Source: Billgrantia azerbaijanica
GTDB lineage: Bacteria; Pseudomonadota; Gammaproteobacteria; Pseudomonadales; Halomonadaceae
Direction: 5' to 3'
Assembly: GCA_004551485.1 (NCBI GenBank)
Contig: SBLD01000008.1
Span: forward strand, 113,825-177,824
DNA: 64,000 nt
The position numbers and the translations under genes are program-made. Positions 53,453-63,810 of this stretch are shown piece after piece (positions within the stretch are counted from its first letter, which is position 1; each line of letters begins with the position of its first letter). Below the pieces are notes generated by a model. It saw only the letters and a list, made by a program, of their open reading frames with translations, was not told where the DNA came from and did not search any database.

Positions 53453-56400
53453 TCACGCATTGACCAACCTGGCTTTCCACAAATAATAAACGCAGGGCAG
53501 CACCAGCAGCGTGAGGATCACTGCGCTCAACATGCCGCCTACCATGGGCGCGGCAATGCGCCGCATCACCTCCGAACCGGTCCCTGAGCCGTACATGATG
53601 GGCAGCAGGCCGATAATGATGGCGGCTGCGGTCATCACCACCGGACGGACCCGCAAGCCGGCGCCATGCAGCACGGCGTGGCGCAGCGTCTCCCGGCGCG
53701 GTTCCACGCCCTTGCGGTGACAGCGCTCCACCATCTGGCGATAGGCTTGGTTGAGGTAGACGAGCATGATCACCCCGATCTCGACGGCCACACCGGCCAG
53801 GGCGATGAAGCCCACGCCGACGGCTACCGAGAAGTTGTAACCGAGCAGGTACATCAGCCAGATGGCGCCCACCATGGCCAGCGGCAGCGTGCCCATGATG
53901 ATCGCCACCTCGCTGAAGCGCCGGAAGTTCAGGTACAGCAGCACGATGATAATGGCCAGCGTCAGCGGCACCACGTAGGTGAGCTTTTCCTTCGCCCGCA
54001 GCATGTATTCATACTGCCCGGACCAGTTGAGTGAGTAGCCAGGCGGCAGTTCGACTTGCTCAGCGACGACCGCCATGGCTTCCTCGACGTAGCTGCCGAT
54101 ATCCACGCCGTCGATATCGACGAAGGTCCAGCCGTTCAGGCGCGCGTTCTCGCTCTTGATGGCCGGCGGCCCATCCTCGACATAGATATCCGCCACATCG
54201 GCCAGGGCGATGCGCTGGCCACTCGGAGTGACGATGGGCAGTTCGGCCAGGCGCTCGGGAGAATCCCGATAATCCTGCGGGTAGCGCAGGTTGACGGGAT
54301 AGCGCTCCAACCCCTCGATGGTCTGGGTGATGTTCCGGCCGCCGATGGCGGTGGCTACCACCTGCTGCACGTCGGCGATGTTCAGCCCGTAGCGTGCGGC
54401 CCGGTTGCGGTCGATGTCAGTCTTGATGTAGCGGCCACCGGCGACCCGCTCGGAGTAGACCGAGGCCGTGCCCGGTACATCCTTGAGCACCTGCTCCAGC
54501 CGCCTGCCGACCTTTTCGATCTCCTTCAGGTCGGGGCCGGCCACCTTGATACCCACCGGCGTCTTGATACCGGTCGCCAGCATGTCGATACGGGTCTTGA
54601 TGGGCATCACCCAGGCATTGGTCAGACCCGGGAGTTTCACCAGGGCGTCGAGCTCTTTTTTCAGCGTCTCCGTGGTCATGCCCTGGCGCCATTGATCTTT
54701 AGGCTTGAGTTGGATGAAGGTCTCGATCATGGTCAAAGGCGCCGGGTCGGTGGCCGTGTCGGCACGACCGATCTTGCCGAATACCGTCTCAACCTCCGGC
54801 ACGGTGGCGATCAGCTTGTCGGTCTGCTGCAGGAGTTCACGCGCCTTGCCGATGGAGAGGCCAGGATAGGTCGTCGGCATGTACATCAGGTCTCCCTCAT
54901 CCAGATTGGGAATGAACTCGCTGCCGATCTTGTCGGCCGGCCAAAAACCGATCACGGTGATCAGCGCGGTCACCATCAGCGTGACCTTGGGAAAGCGCAA
55001 CACCGTCGACAGCGTCGGCATGTACATGCCAATCAACACACGGTTGATGGGGTTCTTGTGCTCCGGAAGCACCTTGCCCCGGATGAAATAGCCCATCAGC
55101 ACCGGTACCAGCGTCACTGCCAGCGCCGCACTCGCCGCCATGGCATAGGTCTTGGTGAAGGCCAGCGGTGAGAACATGCGGCCTTCCTGGGCCTCCAGGG
55201 TGAACACCGGCACGAAGCTGACGGTAATGATCAGCAGGCTGAAAAAGAGCGCAGGCCCCACCTCCGCCGCCGAGTCGGCCACCACCTTCCAGCGGTTTTC
55301 CGGCGTCAGCGGCGTGTGCTCCATATGCTTGTGCATGTTCTCGATCATGACGATGGCACCGTCGATCATGGCGCCGATAGCGATGGCGATACCGCCCAGC
55401 GACATGATGTTGGCATTCAGCCCCTGGGCATGCATGACGATAAAGGCGACAAGGATACCCACCGGCAGGCTGAAGATGGCGACCAGGCTCGAGCGCACAT
55501 GGAACAGGAACACCATGCACACCAGGGCGACCACGATGAACTCTTCCAGCAACTTGTGCCACAGGTTGGTCACCGCGCGATCGATCAAGCCAGAGCGGTC
55601 GTAGACGGTGACGACTTCCACACCCTCGGGCAGGCCGGCCTTCAAGGTCTCCAGCTTGGCCTTGACGCCATCGATGGTTTGTTGCGCGTTCTCGCCAAAC
55701 CGCATGACCACGATGCCACCGACGGTTTCCCCCTCCCCGTTCAGTTCGGCGATACCGCGCCGCATCTCGGGCCCCATCCCGATATCGGCCACGTCCTTGA
55801 GCAGCAGCGGCGTGCCGTTGCCATCGAGGCCCAAGGGGATACTGGCGAGATCCTCGCGACTCTGGATATAGCCGGTGGCGCGCACCATGTACTCGGCTTC
55901 GGCCATCTCGACGACGGAGGCGCCCACCTCCTGATTGGCCCGCTGAATGGCCGTCTGGATGTGGGCCAGCGGGATGTCGAAGGCGCGCAGCTTCTCCGGG
56001 TCCACCACGACCTGGTACTGCTTGACCATGCCCCCCAGGGCCGCGACTTCGGAAACGCCCGGCACGGTCTGCAGCTCATACTTCAGGAACCAGTCCTGCA
56101 GGCTGCGCAGTTCGCTGAGGTCGTGTTGACCGGTCCTGTCGATCAGGGCGTAGAGATAGACCCAGCCCACGCCGGTGGCATCCGGTCCAAGCTGCGGGCG
56201 AGCACCTTCCGGCAGCGTGGGCGCCACCTGGGAGAGGTACTCCAGCACCCGCGAGCGTGCCCAGTAGGGGTCGGTGTCCTCGTCGAAGATCACATAGACG
56301 TAGGAATCGCCGAAGAAGGAGTAGCCACGCACCGTGGTTGCCCCGGGGACCGACAGCATGGCGGTGGTGAGCGGATAGGTCACCTGGTCCTCGACGACCT

Positions 56401-56575
56401 GCGGCGCCTGCCCAGGGTAGTTGGTCTTGATGATCACCTGTACGTCGGACAGGTCTGGCAGGGCATCCACCGGGGTCTTTTTCAGCGACCAGGCACCCAC
56501 GCCCACCAGGACCAGGGTTGCCAGCAGCACAAGAAAGCGGTTGTGGACGGACCAGCGAATGATCGCTTCTATCAT
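53453..56575 (-). CDS. cusA: Copper/silver RND efflux permease
   Basis: A 1040-residue heavy-metal RND pump. The N terminus [25 protein letters not shown] and [28 protein letters not shown] in helix 4 are typical of CusA/CzcA. Three methionines in the places of the E. coli CusA binding triad appear in [22 protein letters not shown] and [13 protein letters not shown], which favour monovalent Cu/Ag. It exports periplasmic metal through CusC with CusB. Its ATG overlaps the cusB stop by 4 nt. Confidence 0.95.
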   Translation of the reverse strand: MIEAIIRWSVHNRFLVLLATLVLVGVGAWSLKKTPVDALPDLSDVQVIIKTNYPGQAPQVVEDQVTYPLTTAMLSVPGATTVRGYSFFGDSYVYVIFDEDTDPYWARSRVLEYLSQVAPTLPEGARPQLGPDATGVGWVYLYALIDRTGQHDLSELRSLQDWFLKYELQTVPGVSEVAALGGMVKQYQVVVDPEKLRAFDIPLAHIQTAIQRANQEVGASVVEMAEAEYMVRATGYIQSREDLASIPLGLDGNGTPLLLKDVADIGMGPEMRRGIAELNGEGETVGGIVVMRFGENAQQTIDGVKAKLETLKAGLPEGVEVVTVYDRSGLIDRAVTNLWHKLLEEFIVVALVCMVFLFHVRSSLVAIFSLPVGILVAFIVMHAQGLNANIMSLGGIAIAIGAMIDGAIVMIENMHKHMEHTPLTPENRWKVVADSAAEVGPALFFSLLIITVSFVPVFTLEAQEGRMFSPLAFTKTYAMAASAALAVTLVPVLMGYFIRGKVLPEHKNPINRVLIGMYMPTLSTVLRFPKVTLMVTALITVIGFWPADKIGSEFIPNLDEGDLMYMPTTYPGLSIGKARELLQQTDKLIATVPEVETVFGKIGRADTATDPAPLTMIETFIQLKPKDQWRQGMTTETLKKELDALVKLPGLTNAWVMPIKTRIDMLATGIKTPVGIKVAGPDLKEIEKVGRRLEQVLKDVPGTASVYSERVAGGRYIKTDIDRNRAARYGLNIADVQQVVATAIGGRNITQTIEGLERYPVNLRYPQDYRDSPERLAELPIVTPSGQRIALADVADIYVEDGPPAIKSENARLNGWTFVDIDGVDIGSYVEEAMAVVAEQVELPPGYSLNWSGQYEYMLRAKEKLTYVVPLTLAIIIVLLYLNFRRFSEVAIIMGTLPLAMVGAIWLMYLLGYNFSVAVGVGFIALAGVAVEIGVIMLVYLNQAYRQMVERCHRKGVEPRRETLRHAVLHGAGLRVRPVVMTAAAIIIGLLPIMYGSGTGSEVMRRIAAPMVGGMLSAVILTLLVLPCVYYLWKARLVNA

Positions 56576-58275
56576 TGTCCGTCCTCCTGCCCATGCTGGC
56601 TGTGGTCCATTACCATCGCATCATGGTTCATTCCCTGATGCTGGCTATGGTCCATTGCCATCGCATCATGGTTCATTCCCTGATGCTGATTGGGGTCTGT
56701 CGGGGCACCATCATGGTCCATCGACCTGGGGAGCTCCGGCTCGACCACCGTCGTTCCCCCGTCGGGGATATGTACCTGGCCGACGGAATAATTCTCGCCA
56801 TCGCCCCGATGGATCTGTACATGAAGGTTCATGCCCGGTTTCAATGGGTTCATGTCCACGGCCTGGTCCACGGTGAAATCCATGGTCATGGCCGGCCACT
56901 GCCAGGCGTCGATGGATTCATGGGCCAGCGTGATCATGCGGTGCCCCGGCATCAGGGTTTCGATGCGTGCCGCCACCCAGGCCGAAGCGGGCTCGGTGGG
57001 CTCGTCTGCCGGGCCATCGCGGTCATGGGCCATGCGCTGGAAGTCGGAGGTCTTGCTGGACTCCGAGTCGATCAGGAACTGGGCCGAGGTCACGATACGC
57101 TCCCCCTCTTCCAGTCCCGACAGTATCTCGACGCTTTCCCTGCCAACGCGCCCTGCATGTACCGCGATGGACTTGAACTTTCCATCGCCCAGGGCGAGAA
57201 CGACACGCGACTGGCTGCCCGTACGGATCAAGGCCTCGCGAGGAATCTGCAGCGTCTTCTCCTTCGGAACTGACAACATCGTCAATTGCGCAAACATGCC
57301 CGGCTTCAGTGCCAGATCTTCGTTGGCGAACCGTATCCTGACACGGGCCGTTCGCGTCTTGCCATCGATGTTCGGGTAGATGTAATCGACTGTTCCCTCC
57401 CACTGCCGCTCCGGCAAATAGTCGAGGGTCATGCGTACCGCATCCCCCTCGGCGATCAAGGCCGCCTGGCGCTCGAAAACCTCTCCGACAACCCACACAC
57501 GATCCAGGACGCCGATGCTCATCATGCTCATGCCCGGGCGCACGAACATCCCCTCGCGCACCTCCAGGTTGTCCAGCACGCCGCTCTGTGGAGCACGCAA
57601 GGTAATCGTCTGACTGACCTGGCGGGTCTGCCTGAGGCGCTCGATGGCGGCATCCGGCACCTGCAGGGCACGGAGCCGTTCCATGGCCGCGGATATGAGC
57701 CGTGGGTTGTCCCGATTGATCGCCAGCAGCAGCTCCTCCTGCGCGTTGACCAAGGTGGGTGAATAAATCGAGTAGAGGGGTTCTCCCTGGGTGACGCGGT
57801 CACCTTCCGCCTTGACGAACAGCTGCTCTATCCACCCCTCGACCCGGGGGTGAATATGCACCAGGCTGTCTTCGTCATACTGGACATAGCCAACCGTTCG
57901 CACGGTGGTATCGAACGTGTCCCTTTCAACCGTCGCCGTCCTGACACCCAGGTTATTGACCACATCCGGGGAGATCGTCACCGTTCCAGGGCTATCTCCC
58001 TCACTCCGTTCCTCGTAGACCGGGATCAGGTCCATCCCCATCGGCGACTTTCCTGGCTTGTCCCGTTTGTAGTTGGGATCCATCGGCGCCACCCAGTAAA
58101 GCGGTTCTTTCTCTCCCTCTTCTCCTGTCTGACCACCGCCATTGCCAATAACGGTTTCCAGCCTACCCAGGATGAACGTCTTGCCATCCAGGACCACACT
58201 CCCGGACACGCCCAGCAGCACGCCCAGCAGCACGCCCAGCGACGTTACGAGCAGGTACTTTCCCATTGGATTCAT
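56572..58275 (-). CDS. cusB: Copper/silver efflux adaptor CusB with fused CusF-like domain and Met/His tail
   Basis: 567 residues. An N-terminal membrane helix (about 7-30) precedes a metal-binding segment ([26 protein letters not shown]) and the adaptor core (lipoyl, hairpin and barrel, about 95-420). Residues about 437-508 form a CusF-like OB-fold in which [16 protein letters not shown] holds the His, Trp and two Met of the CusF Cu(I) site. The last 59 residues carry two copies of a 15-residue H-Q-G-M-N-H-D-A-M repeat. In enterobacteria CusF is a separate chaperone; here it is built into the adaptor. Confidence 0.92.
   Translation of the reverse strand: MNPMGKYLLVTSLGVLLGVLLGVSGSVVLDGKTFILGRLETVIGNGGGQTGEEGEKEPLYWVAPMDPNYKRDKPGKSPMGMDLIPVYEERSEGDSPGTVTISPDVVNNLGVRTATVERDTFDTTVRTVGYVQYDEDSLVHIHPRVEGWIEQLFVKAEGDRVTQGEPLYSIYSPTLVNAQEELLLAINRDNPRLISAAMERLRALQVPDAAIERLRQTRQVSQTITLRAPQSGVLDNLEVREGMFVRPGMSMMSIGVLDRVWVVGEVFERQAALIAEGDAVRMTLDYLPERQWEGTVDYIYPNIDGKTRTARVRIRFANEDLALKPGMFAQLTMLSVPKEKTLQIPREALIRTGSQSRVVLALGDGKFKSIAVHAGRVGRESVEILSGLEEGERIVTSAQFLIDSESSKTSDFQRMAHDRDGPADEPTEPASAWVAARIETLMPGHRMITLAHESIDAWQWPAMTMDFTVDQAVDMNPLKPGMNLHVQIHRGDGENYSVGQVHIPDGGTTVVEPELPRSMDHDGAPTDPNQHQGMNHDAMAMDHSQHQGMNHDAMVMDHSQHGQEDGQ
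56596..56685. repeat. Two tandem 45-bp repeats in the 3' end of cusB
   Basis: Copies at 56596-56640 and 56641-56685 differ at only two positions and encode the Met/His-rich 15-residue units. A partial third copy follows. Copy number may vary between strains by slippage. Confidence 0.85.
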
Positions 58276-58321
58276 CGTGATTTCTCATTTCAGAATTGAA
58301 GGACCGTAAGCTGGCGTGCGG

Positions 58322-59632
58322 CTACGCCTGAGACAGCAGGTAGTTGATCTCGGCCATCACCTGGAGCCGATGGGCAGACAAGGCGATCAGTTCAACGCTG
58401 GCATTGGTTTCATCGATTCGCGCACGAACCGCCTCGGCGAAGTCACCATCGTCGTTGTTGTAAGCCGACAGAGAGGCTTCGGCCTGCTCGTTCAGCTCAG
58501 GCAATAATCGTTGCTCATACAGGGCAATCCGTTCATCGAGGCGTGACAGCTTCGCCCAATTGGTTTCGAGTCGAGCAATCAGCTCACGGACCAAGGTTTC
58601 TCGGTCGTAGCGGACCGATTCATGGCGTGATGCCGCTGCCGCCACGCTCTTGTCCTGGCGGTGCTCTGTGAAGACAGGCAGGTCGAAGGTCACCCCCACG
58701 GAAAACAGGTCGGAGCGGCGTCCGCCCATGGGGTCGTCCTCGCGGTAGCCGTACTGTGCCGAGACGCCCCATTCCGGCTTGTATTTCTGCTTCGCTGCGT
58801 CGATACCGGTCGCCATGGCATCGATTTTCCGGTCCACCGCCAGCACCACCGGGTGCTGCCTCACCCGCTCATACCACGCTTGACGACTGGGCCGCTCAGG
58901 CCCCACAAAGAGCTCGGGCGCCACCAGGGCGATTTCGGGAAACTCTCTCGCTGCCGGCATGACCGCCGCGTGGCCCAGCCACTCGGAGAGCTGCCGCTCC
59001 GCCGCCTCCTCCTGCAGCCTGAGATCGGTCAAACGATCCTCCAGACGCGTCAACTCCAACTGCGCACGAATCACGTCCTCTTGGCGGGTCATGCCGAAGG
59101 CCGAGGCGTAACCTACCTCGGCGACATCCGCCAACTGCTCGAACAGGCTGCGGTCACGCTCAATCCGACGGATGCTCTGCTGGGCCCGGGTGGCTTCCAG
59201 CCACAGCTGACTGACCACGGCCTTCACTCTGGCTTCCCGGTCCTTGCGCAGCATCGGCTGCCGGGCGGCTAGCTGCTGCTTCTGCTGTTTGACAAGCGCC
59301 AGGCTGTCCCCCCGGGGGAACATCTGGCTGATCCCGATGCTGAACTGGGTCATGCCCTCCTGGTTCAGATCGAAGGAATCGGTCGGCAGGTTCGCTGCCA
59401 TCAATGAGACTCGGGGATCCGGAAGCTGGGCTGCTGCAATGGATTCACTGACGAGGGCATCCTCGGTATGCGCGCTACTGCTGAGCCAAGGATCGTTGTC
59501 GATTGCCACCTGGATTGCCGCGTCCAACGTCATATCCATGCTATCAGCAAGAACCGACTGTAGCGGCCAGGCCATACCGAGAATAGCGACCAGAAAACAT
59601 ACAGACTTCTTCACCGAATTTACCCCATGCAA
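58322..59632 (-). CDS. cusC: TolC-family outer-membrane factor of the copper pump
   Basis: 436 residues with a signal peptide (VCFLVAILGMAWPLQSVLADS) and the double OEP helix pattern (DAAIQVAIDNDPWLSSSAHT.., EIALVAPELFV..). The gene leads the cusCBA set, 46 nt before cusB, the usual order for Cus/Czc systems. ATG 59632 is used; a GTG six codons later would also open the signal peptide. The copper box at 59781 lies 150 nt upstream. Confidence 0.88.
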   Translation of the reverse strand: MHGVNSVKKSVCFLVAILGMAWPLQSVLADSMDMTLDAAIQVAIDNDPWLSSSAHTEDALVSESIAAAQLPDPRVSLMAANLPTDSFDLNQEGMTQFSIGISQMFPRGDSLALVKQQKQQLAARQPMLRKDREARVKAVVSQLWLEATRAQQSIRRIERDRSLFEQLADVAEVGYASAFGMTRQEDVIRAQLELTRLEDRLTDLRLQEEAAERQLSEWLGHAAVMPAAREFPEIALVAPELFVGPERPSRQAWYERVRQHPVVLAVDRKIDAMATGIDAAKQKYKPEWGVSAQYGYREDDPMGGRRSDLFSVGVTFDLPVFTEHRQDKSVAAAASRHESVRYDRETLVRELIARLETNWAKLSRLDERIALYEQRLLPELNEQAEASLSAYNNDDGDFAEAVRARIDETNASVELIALSAHRLQVMAEINYLLSQA

Positions 59633-59780
59633 CCTTCATTTGAAGCCCAGGAATCCCACTAGCCGAAGCGGCCACCCTGCACTCTACGCGCGATCCCTAT
59701 CTCTATACTGTCAGTCCCTCTCCTGGAATTCGCAGCCTAACAATATGGACAGAGTCGATCTCGTCACGCTACCTGAAAAT

Positions 59781-59799
59781 CCTGAATTCAGGCTGAATG
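59781..59799 (-). promoter_or_regulatory. Copper box 1, upstream of cusCBA
   Basis: CCTGAATTCAGGCTGAATG holds CTGAAT twice with 11-bp periodicity, the spacing expected for a tandem dimer of an OmpR-family regulator. It differs by one base from the box upstream of the cupredoxin/two-component operon, and a CCATACC string lies just to the right of both. Confidence 0.7.
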
Positions 59800-59812
59800 A
59801 CGCCATACCGCA

Positions 59813-59837
59813 CAAAAAGGGCCAGCTATTGCTGGCC
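59813..59837 (-). terminator. Terminator of the copper two-component operon
   Basis: On the minus strand a 7-bp stem (GGCCAGC / GCTGGCC, 59820-59837, loop of 4) is followed by CTTTTTG, 247 nt after the kinase stop and just before copper box 1. Confidence 0.75.
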
Positions 59838-60084
59838 AAGGAACACGCCATCAAAGCTTCCTCTCTGTTGGCGCCTTTAGATTACTCATGAACCCTGAAT
59901 CCTCCCTTAATGGACAGCGTTAATGGTACTAACATTGCCATCGCCATCTTCTGCTCCCACAATGCCGTCAATAACCCATGAAAAAAGCCAGGCCTCCGCC
60001 CAGCTTTCTTCAAGGTATTTTCTAACTTTATCCGGATCTAGCCTGAATGAGGCGCAGACAGCACGCCAGAACACAGCTAGCAAT
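59838..60084. other. Untranslated stretch after the copper sensor kinase
   Basis: No gene, RNA or clear signal is seen. A lone CTGAAT occurs at 60043, without the second repeat. Confidence 0.5.
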
Positions 60085-61407
60085 TCACACTGCAGGCAGC
60101 GTGGTGACGACTCTCAACCCGCCCAGGGTGGAAGCCTGGAACTGCACATCACCGTGATACTGCTGGACCAATTGCCGCAGGATGGAGAGTCCCAGTCCAT
60201 GACCTGGCACCCCTTCATCCAGCCGCACCCCCCGCTGGCCCAACTGCTCCAGCTTTTCCATCTGAACGCCCGGCCCATCATCTTCCACGGCAACGTGCAA
60301 TACTGTACCTGTCATCGCCAGTCGGCAAACCACCTCGTGAGTGGCCCACTTTCCCGCATTGTCGAGAACGATGCCCAGCATCTCCATGAAATCCTGGCGC
60401 TCCACCGGCACGCTGACTGCCGTCCCCAACTCGATATCGAGGTGAAAGTGCATTTCTGGGTAAAGTGTGGCAAACATGTCGATCAGCTGCTCGGTCTCGC
60501 GGCGAACTACGGATATCTGACCGGCATAAGCCCCCGCTGCGAAGCGTGCACGCCGAAGCTCGGCATCGAGCTGCGCATGGATGTCTTCCAGGCGCTTCAA
60601 CATTTTATGGCGACGCCTATCGTCAATGGGCCGTGAGCCGCGCAGCACCTGTGTAACGGCCGCCAGCGGCGTCTTGAGCGCATGCGAGAGGTTTGCCACC
60701 GATTCTCGGGAGCGCTTGAGCCGCCTGTCCTGATCGTCCAGAAACTGGTTGAGCTGTCCGACCAGGTCATCCAACTCCGAGGGAGCATCCAGATGAAGCC
60801 GGGCGCGTCGCCCCCACTGCAGTTCGTGCAACTGGTGATGGAGTTGGGTCAAGGGGCGCAGCCCGCGATTCACGGCGATGAGATTGAGCAGGACCAGCAT
60901 CAGCAACACGAAACCAGCGATGCTCGCCACCCACCAGTGCAGCGTCGCCAGGCCCTTCTCCACCTGGGAGAAGTCTTCGCCGATCAAGAGCACGCCCCGC
61001 TGCCCGTCAACAGTGAAGGTCTTGCGATAGACCAATAGATGGCGCTCTTGCCATTCGACATCGAAGAGGCCCTCCATCCCACCCTCCAGATGGGGTTCCA
61101 GCTTGTCGCGCCAGCGTGGGTCGGAGAGAGTGATCGTGTCATCCAACCGTAATGCATAAAGGTGGTGGAAGAGCTGGTAGGACTCGCTGGTCGTCTCCAG
61201 CCACGAGAGTGCCGACGAGCCTTCCTGGCTCAGTCGCCGCAACGTGTGCTCGGCCTCCTGGCGAAGCCGGTCGCCCAAGAAGTCACGCGCGAGCTCATTG
61301 AGCAACGAGCCGTGCAGAAACCAGGTCGTGCCGACCACGGCCAGCGCCACGCCGCAGAGCCAGGCAAACAGGCGGACACGCAGGCTGCGCCAATCAACGC
61401 GAGGCAA
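60085..61407 (-). CDS. Copper-responsive sensor histidine kinase
   Basis: 440 residues. Membrane helices at about 12-32 and 158-180 enclose a periplasmic sensor domain. HAMP-like linker to 235; phosphoacceptor H242 in ANLSHALKTPLAAV; the ATPase domain has LGIVLDNAGKWA, DDGPGV and GHGLGLSI. The H-box resembles the PhoQ branch more than CusS. It overlaps the regulator gene by 14 nt. The copper role is inferred from the cupredoxin in the same operon and the cus genes next door. Confidence 0.88.
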   Translation of the reverse strand: MPRVDWRSLRVRLFAWLCGVALAVVGTTWFLHGSLLNELARDFLGDRLRQEAEHTLRRLSQEGSSALSWLETTSESYQLFHHLYALRLDDTITLSDPRWRDKLEPHLEGGMEGLFDVEWQERHLLVYRKTFTVDGQRGVLLIGEDFSQVEKGLATLHWWVASIAGFVLLMLVLLNLIAVNRGLRPLTQLHHQLHELQWGRRARLHLDAPSELDDLVGQLNQFLDDQDRRLKRSRESVANLSHALKTPLAAVTQVLRGSRPIDDRRRHKMLKRLEDIHAQLDAELRRARFAAGAYAGQISVVRRETEQLIDMFATLYPEMHFHLDIELGTAVSVPVERQDFMEMLGIVLDNAGKWATHEVVCRLAMTGTVLHVAVEDDGPGVQMEKLEQLGQRGVRLDEGVPGHGLGLSILRQLVQQYHGDVQFQASTLGGLRVVTTLPAV

Positions 61408-62059
61408 ACAGATACCCTTGGCCGCGGCGTGTCTGGATTATCTGCTTACCCAGCCGGCGACGCAGCCGACTGATATACACCTCCACCAGGTTAGGGTCAG
61501 CGGCATCCTGCTCCAGCGAGTAGAGTTGGTCGAGCAGCTGCATCTTGGAGTGCACCCGATCCGGATGACGCATGAGGTAGCGCAGCAAGCGGAATTCGGT
61601 CGAGGTCAAGTCCTGCCAGAGTGTCCCATCCGCCGACACCTGCCGGGTATGCTCATCGAGCTGAATGCCGTTGACGGCCAGGGTACTGGCCAGCCCACCG
61701 GAGTGACGTCGCAGCAGGGCATGCAGCCGGGCCAACAACTCAGACTTGTGAAAGGGCTTGGTCAGGTAGTCGTCGGCACCACGGCGCAGCCCGATGACCT
61801 TGTCTTCCCAGGTATCACGCGCCGTGAGAATCAGGATGGGAAGCTGCTGCCCCTGCTTCCGCCAGCGCTCGAGCAGCTCGAGCCCGGAACCGTCGGGCAA
61901 CCCCAGGTCGATGATGGCCAGCGCATAGGCCTCGGTTGCCATCAACGACTCGGCATCGCTGATGCTGCTCGCCCAATCGACGGCATAGCCTTCGTCATCG
62001 AGCGACTCCTCGAGGCTCTCGGCCAGCAGATCGTCGTCCTCGAGCAGCAGCAGCTTCAT
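61394..62059 (-). CDS. OmpR-family copper response regulator
   Basis: 221 residues from ATG 62059. The receiver has E7-D8-D9, phosphoacceptor D51 (AIIDLGLPDG), T in LTARD and K in LTKPF. The winged helix includes LTSTEFRLLRYLMRHPDRVHSKMQLLDQLY and EVYISRLRRRLG..IQTRRGQGYLF. OmpR-type proteins bind tandem direct repeats with about 10-11 bp spacing, as in both copper boxes. It starts 4 nt after the cupredoxin stop and overlaps the kinase. Confidence 0.92.
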   Translation of the reverse strand: MKLLLLEDDDLLAESLEESLDDEGYAVDWASSISDAESLMATEAYALAIIDLGLPDGSGLELLERWRKQGQQLPILILTARDTWEDKVIGLRRGADDYLTKPFHKSELLARLHALLRRHSGGLASTLAVNGIQLDEHTRQVSADGTLWQDLTSTEFRLLRYLMRHPDRVHSKMQLLDQLYSLEQDAADPNLVEVYISRLRRRLGKQIIQTRRGQGYLFASR

Positions 62060-62063
62060 CCCA

Positions 62064-62570
62064 TCAGCCCTCGACGTCGATGTCCCCGGACATGCCGGCT
62101 TCGTAGTGGCCCGGGATGTTGCAGGCGAACTCCAGGTCGCGCACGTTTTCGGGTGCCGTCCAGACGAGGCTGGCAGTCTTCCCCGGCGCAATCGTCACGG
62201 CAGCCATGTCGGCGCCAGCCGCCTCCCCATGCTGGCCGCTGTCATGGCTTCCGTGCCCGCCATGACCACCATGCCCACCAGCGGCCATGTCCCGCATCAT
62301 CTGGCGATGCGCTTCCTGTGCCTCGACGTCGCCAATGACGAACTCGTGCTCGAGATCGCCGGAGTTCTGGATCTCGAAGCGAACCGTCTCGCCCGGGGCG
62401 ACATCGAGACTCCCGGGGACGAACCACATGTCGCCGGCCTCGAAACGGATGGTGCGGTCGACCGTCGCATCGCTTGTGGCTTGATGGCCACCGTCGTGCT
62501 TGCCACCCGCGAAGGCAACCACCGTGGGCATCAGGCCGATCATCAGAATGGGGACTAGGCTCTTGCGCAT
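62064..62570 (-). CDS. Periplasmic cupredoxin with His-rich loop
   Basis: 168 residues with a signal peptide (LVPILMIGLMPTVVAFA). Type 1 copper ligands are H75 (LEHEF), C150, H155 and M160 (FACNIPGHYEAGM). A His/Gly-rich loop at 99-115 (GHGGHGGHGSHDSGQHG) could hold extra metal. Encoded first in the operon with the two-component system, it may buffer periplasmic copper or present it to the sensor. Copper box 2 lies 51 nt upstream. Confidence 0.88.
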   Translation of the reverse strand: MRKSLVPILMIGLMPTVVAFAGGKHDGGHQATSDATVDRTIRFEAGDMWFVPGSLDVAPGETVRFEIQNSGDLEHEFVIGDVEAQEAHRQMMRDMAAGGHGGHGGHGSHDSGQHGEAAGADMAAVTIAPGKTASLVWTAPENVRDLEFACNIPGHYEAGMSGDIDVEG

Positions 62571-62620
62571 TGCATTCCTCTCTCATGAGCGTCAGGGACG
62601 TTGCCGTTGTAGGCCATCTG

Positions 62621-62639
62621 CCTGAATCCAGGCTGAATG
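62621..62639 (-). promoter_or_regulatory. Copper box 2, upstream of the cupredoxin/two-component operon
   Basis: CCTGAATCCAGGCTGAATG has CTGAAT twice at 11-bp spacing and matches copper box 1 at 18 of 19 bases. It is 51 nt from the cupredoxin start, a fitting place for activation by an OmpR-type protein. Confidence 0.7.
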
Positions 62640-62709
62640 GCCATACCGGCTGGGGGCGTCGGCCCCAGTCAGGATGCATACCAGGTAATGCCCGGAACTC
62701 GCCAGGGCA

Positions 62710-63810
62710 TCACACTTCAAGGGCATCGAGAAAGCCCTGCTTGAGCCCCAGGTGCTCGTAGATGCCACCGGCGTCGCTCTTGGTCTTGGCAACCACCGGT
62801 TCCGGTTCGGGCTCCGGTGCCGGGCGGATGGCGACGGCCTGGCCATCGGGGGCATCTACCACGCCGCGCAGCTGCTGGTAGTCGAGAGCCATGGATTTCC
62901 CCTCGGCTGACTGTCCCAGCAGTGTCAGCGCCTCCAGCAGTTGCGCCATGCCGTTCTCCTGCGCTTCCAGCGGCTCGTAGGCCTGCACGTAGGGCGTGCC
63001 CGCATGCCAGCCGGCCTTGATCGGCTGGTTGATGATGTTGACCGGAGTGCCCTTGGGCACGCGCGCGAAGATCGATTCGATGTCTTCGGGGAACATGCGG
63101 ATGCAGCCCCGGCTGGCGCGCATGCCGATGCCGTCCGGCCGGTTGGTGCCGTGGATCAGGTAGCCGTCGAAGCCGAGCAGGATCGCGTGTTCGCCAAGGG
63201 GATTGTCCGGTCCCGGGGGGACCACCGCGGGGGCCTCCTCGCCGCGCGCCGCCGCTTCCTGTTGCACGGACTCCGGCGGGTACCAGGCCGGGTTCTCGAT
63301 ACGCATGACGGTCTCGGTCTTGCCGAGCGGCGTGCTGAAGCCTTCACGGCCGATGCCGATGGGATAGGTCTCGACTCGCGGCGTCTCGCCTTCCTCCACC
63401 TCCGGGTAGTAATAGAGGCGCAGTTCGGCGACGTTGATCACGATGCCCTCGCGGGGCACCGGCGGCAGCAGGCGCTGCGCCGGGATCACCACCTCGGTGC
63501 CCTCGCCGGGCACCCAGACGCTGACATCGGGGTTGGCGCGGCGGATTTCCTCGTAGCCCACGTTGTGCTCGCGAGCGATGTCGAGCAACGTCTCCTCGGC
63601 ACGCGCCTCGACGGTGTAGTCCTCACCGATCAGGTCGCCCCGCTCGGGCAGGGGGTAGTGGCCCTTGGGCCAGTCGGAGGCCGCCTCGGCCAGTGCCAAG
63701 GCCGGGAACAGCAGGGTTCCGACGAGAAGCAGCAGGCTGCCCAGGATCGGGAGCAGCCGGTCGGCATGCCGCTCGCCACGTCGTTCCACCTTCATCACAG
63801 GGGTGTCCAT
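62710..63810 (-). CDS. L,D-transpeptidase (YkuD domain) with LysM-like segment
   Basis: 366 residues from ATG 63810 behind AGAGG. A signal anchor (about 20-44) leads to a LysM-like peptidoglycan-binding region (YTVEARAEETLLDIAREHNVGYEEIRRANPD.., 65-112). The YkuD domain has H220 (LIHGTNRPD) and catalytic C236 (ASRGCIRM) in the H-x(n)-S-x-G-C pattern. It is the ErfK/YbiS type that makes 3-3 crosslinks or anchors Braun-type lipoprotein. A Pro/Glu repeat (PEPEPEP) lies near the C terminus. Confidence 0.92.
   Translation of the reverse strand: MDTPVMKVERRGERHADRLLPILGSLLLLVGTLLFPALALAEAASDWPKGHYPLPERGDLIGEDYTVEARAEETLLDIAREHNVGYEEIRRANPDVSVWVPGEGTEVVIPAQRLLPPVPREGIVINVAELRLYYYPEVEEGETPRVETYPIGIGREGFSTPLGKTETVMRIENPAWYPPESVQQEAAARGEEAPAVVPPGPDNPLGEHAILLGFDGYLIHGTNRPDGIGMRASRGCIRMFPEDIESIFARVPKGTPVNIINQPIKAGWHAGTPYVQAYEPLEAQENGMAQLLEALTLLGQSAEGKSMALDYQQLRGVVDAPDGQAVAIRPAPEPEPEPVVAKTKSDAGGIYEHLGLKQGFLDALEV

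Noticed and set aside
56596-56685. Repeats considered as a CRISPR array
   Set aside because: Only two abutting 45-bp copies without spacers, in frame within cusB and encoding a Met/His tail.
59744-59891. Short 48-codon open frame in the cusC upstream gap
   Set aside because: No ribosome-binding site. It covers both the copper box and the terminator, and the residues show no family resemblance.
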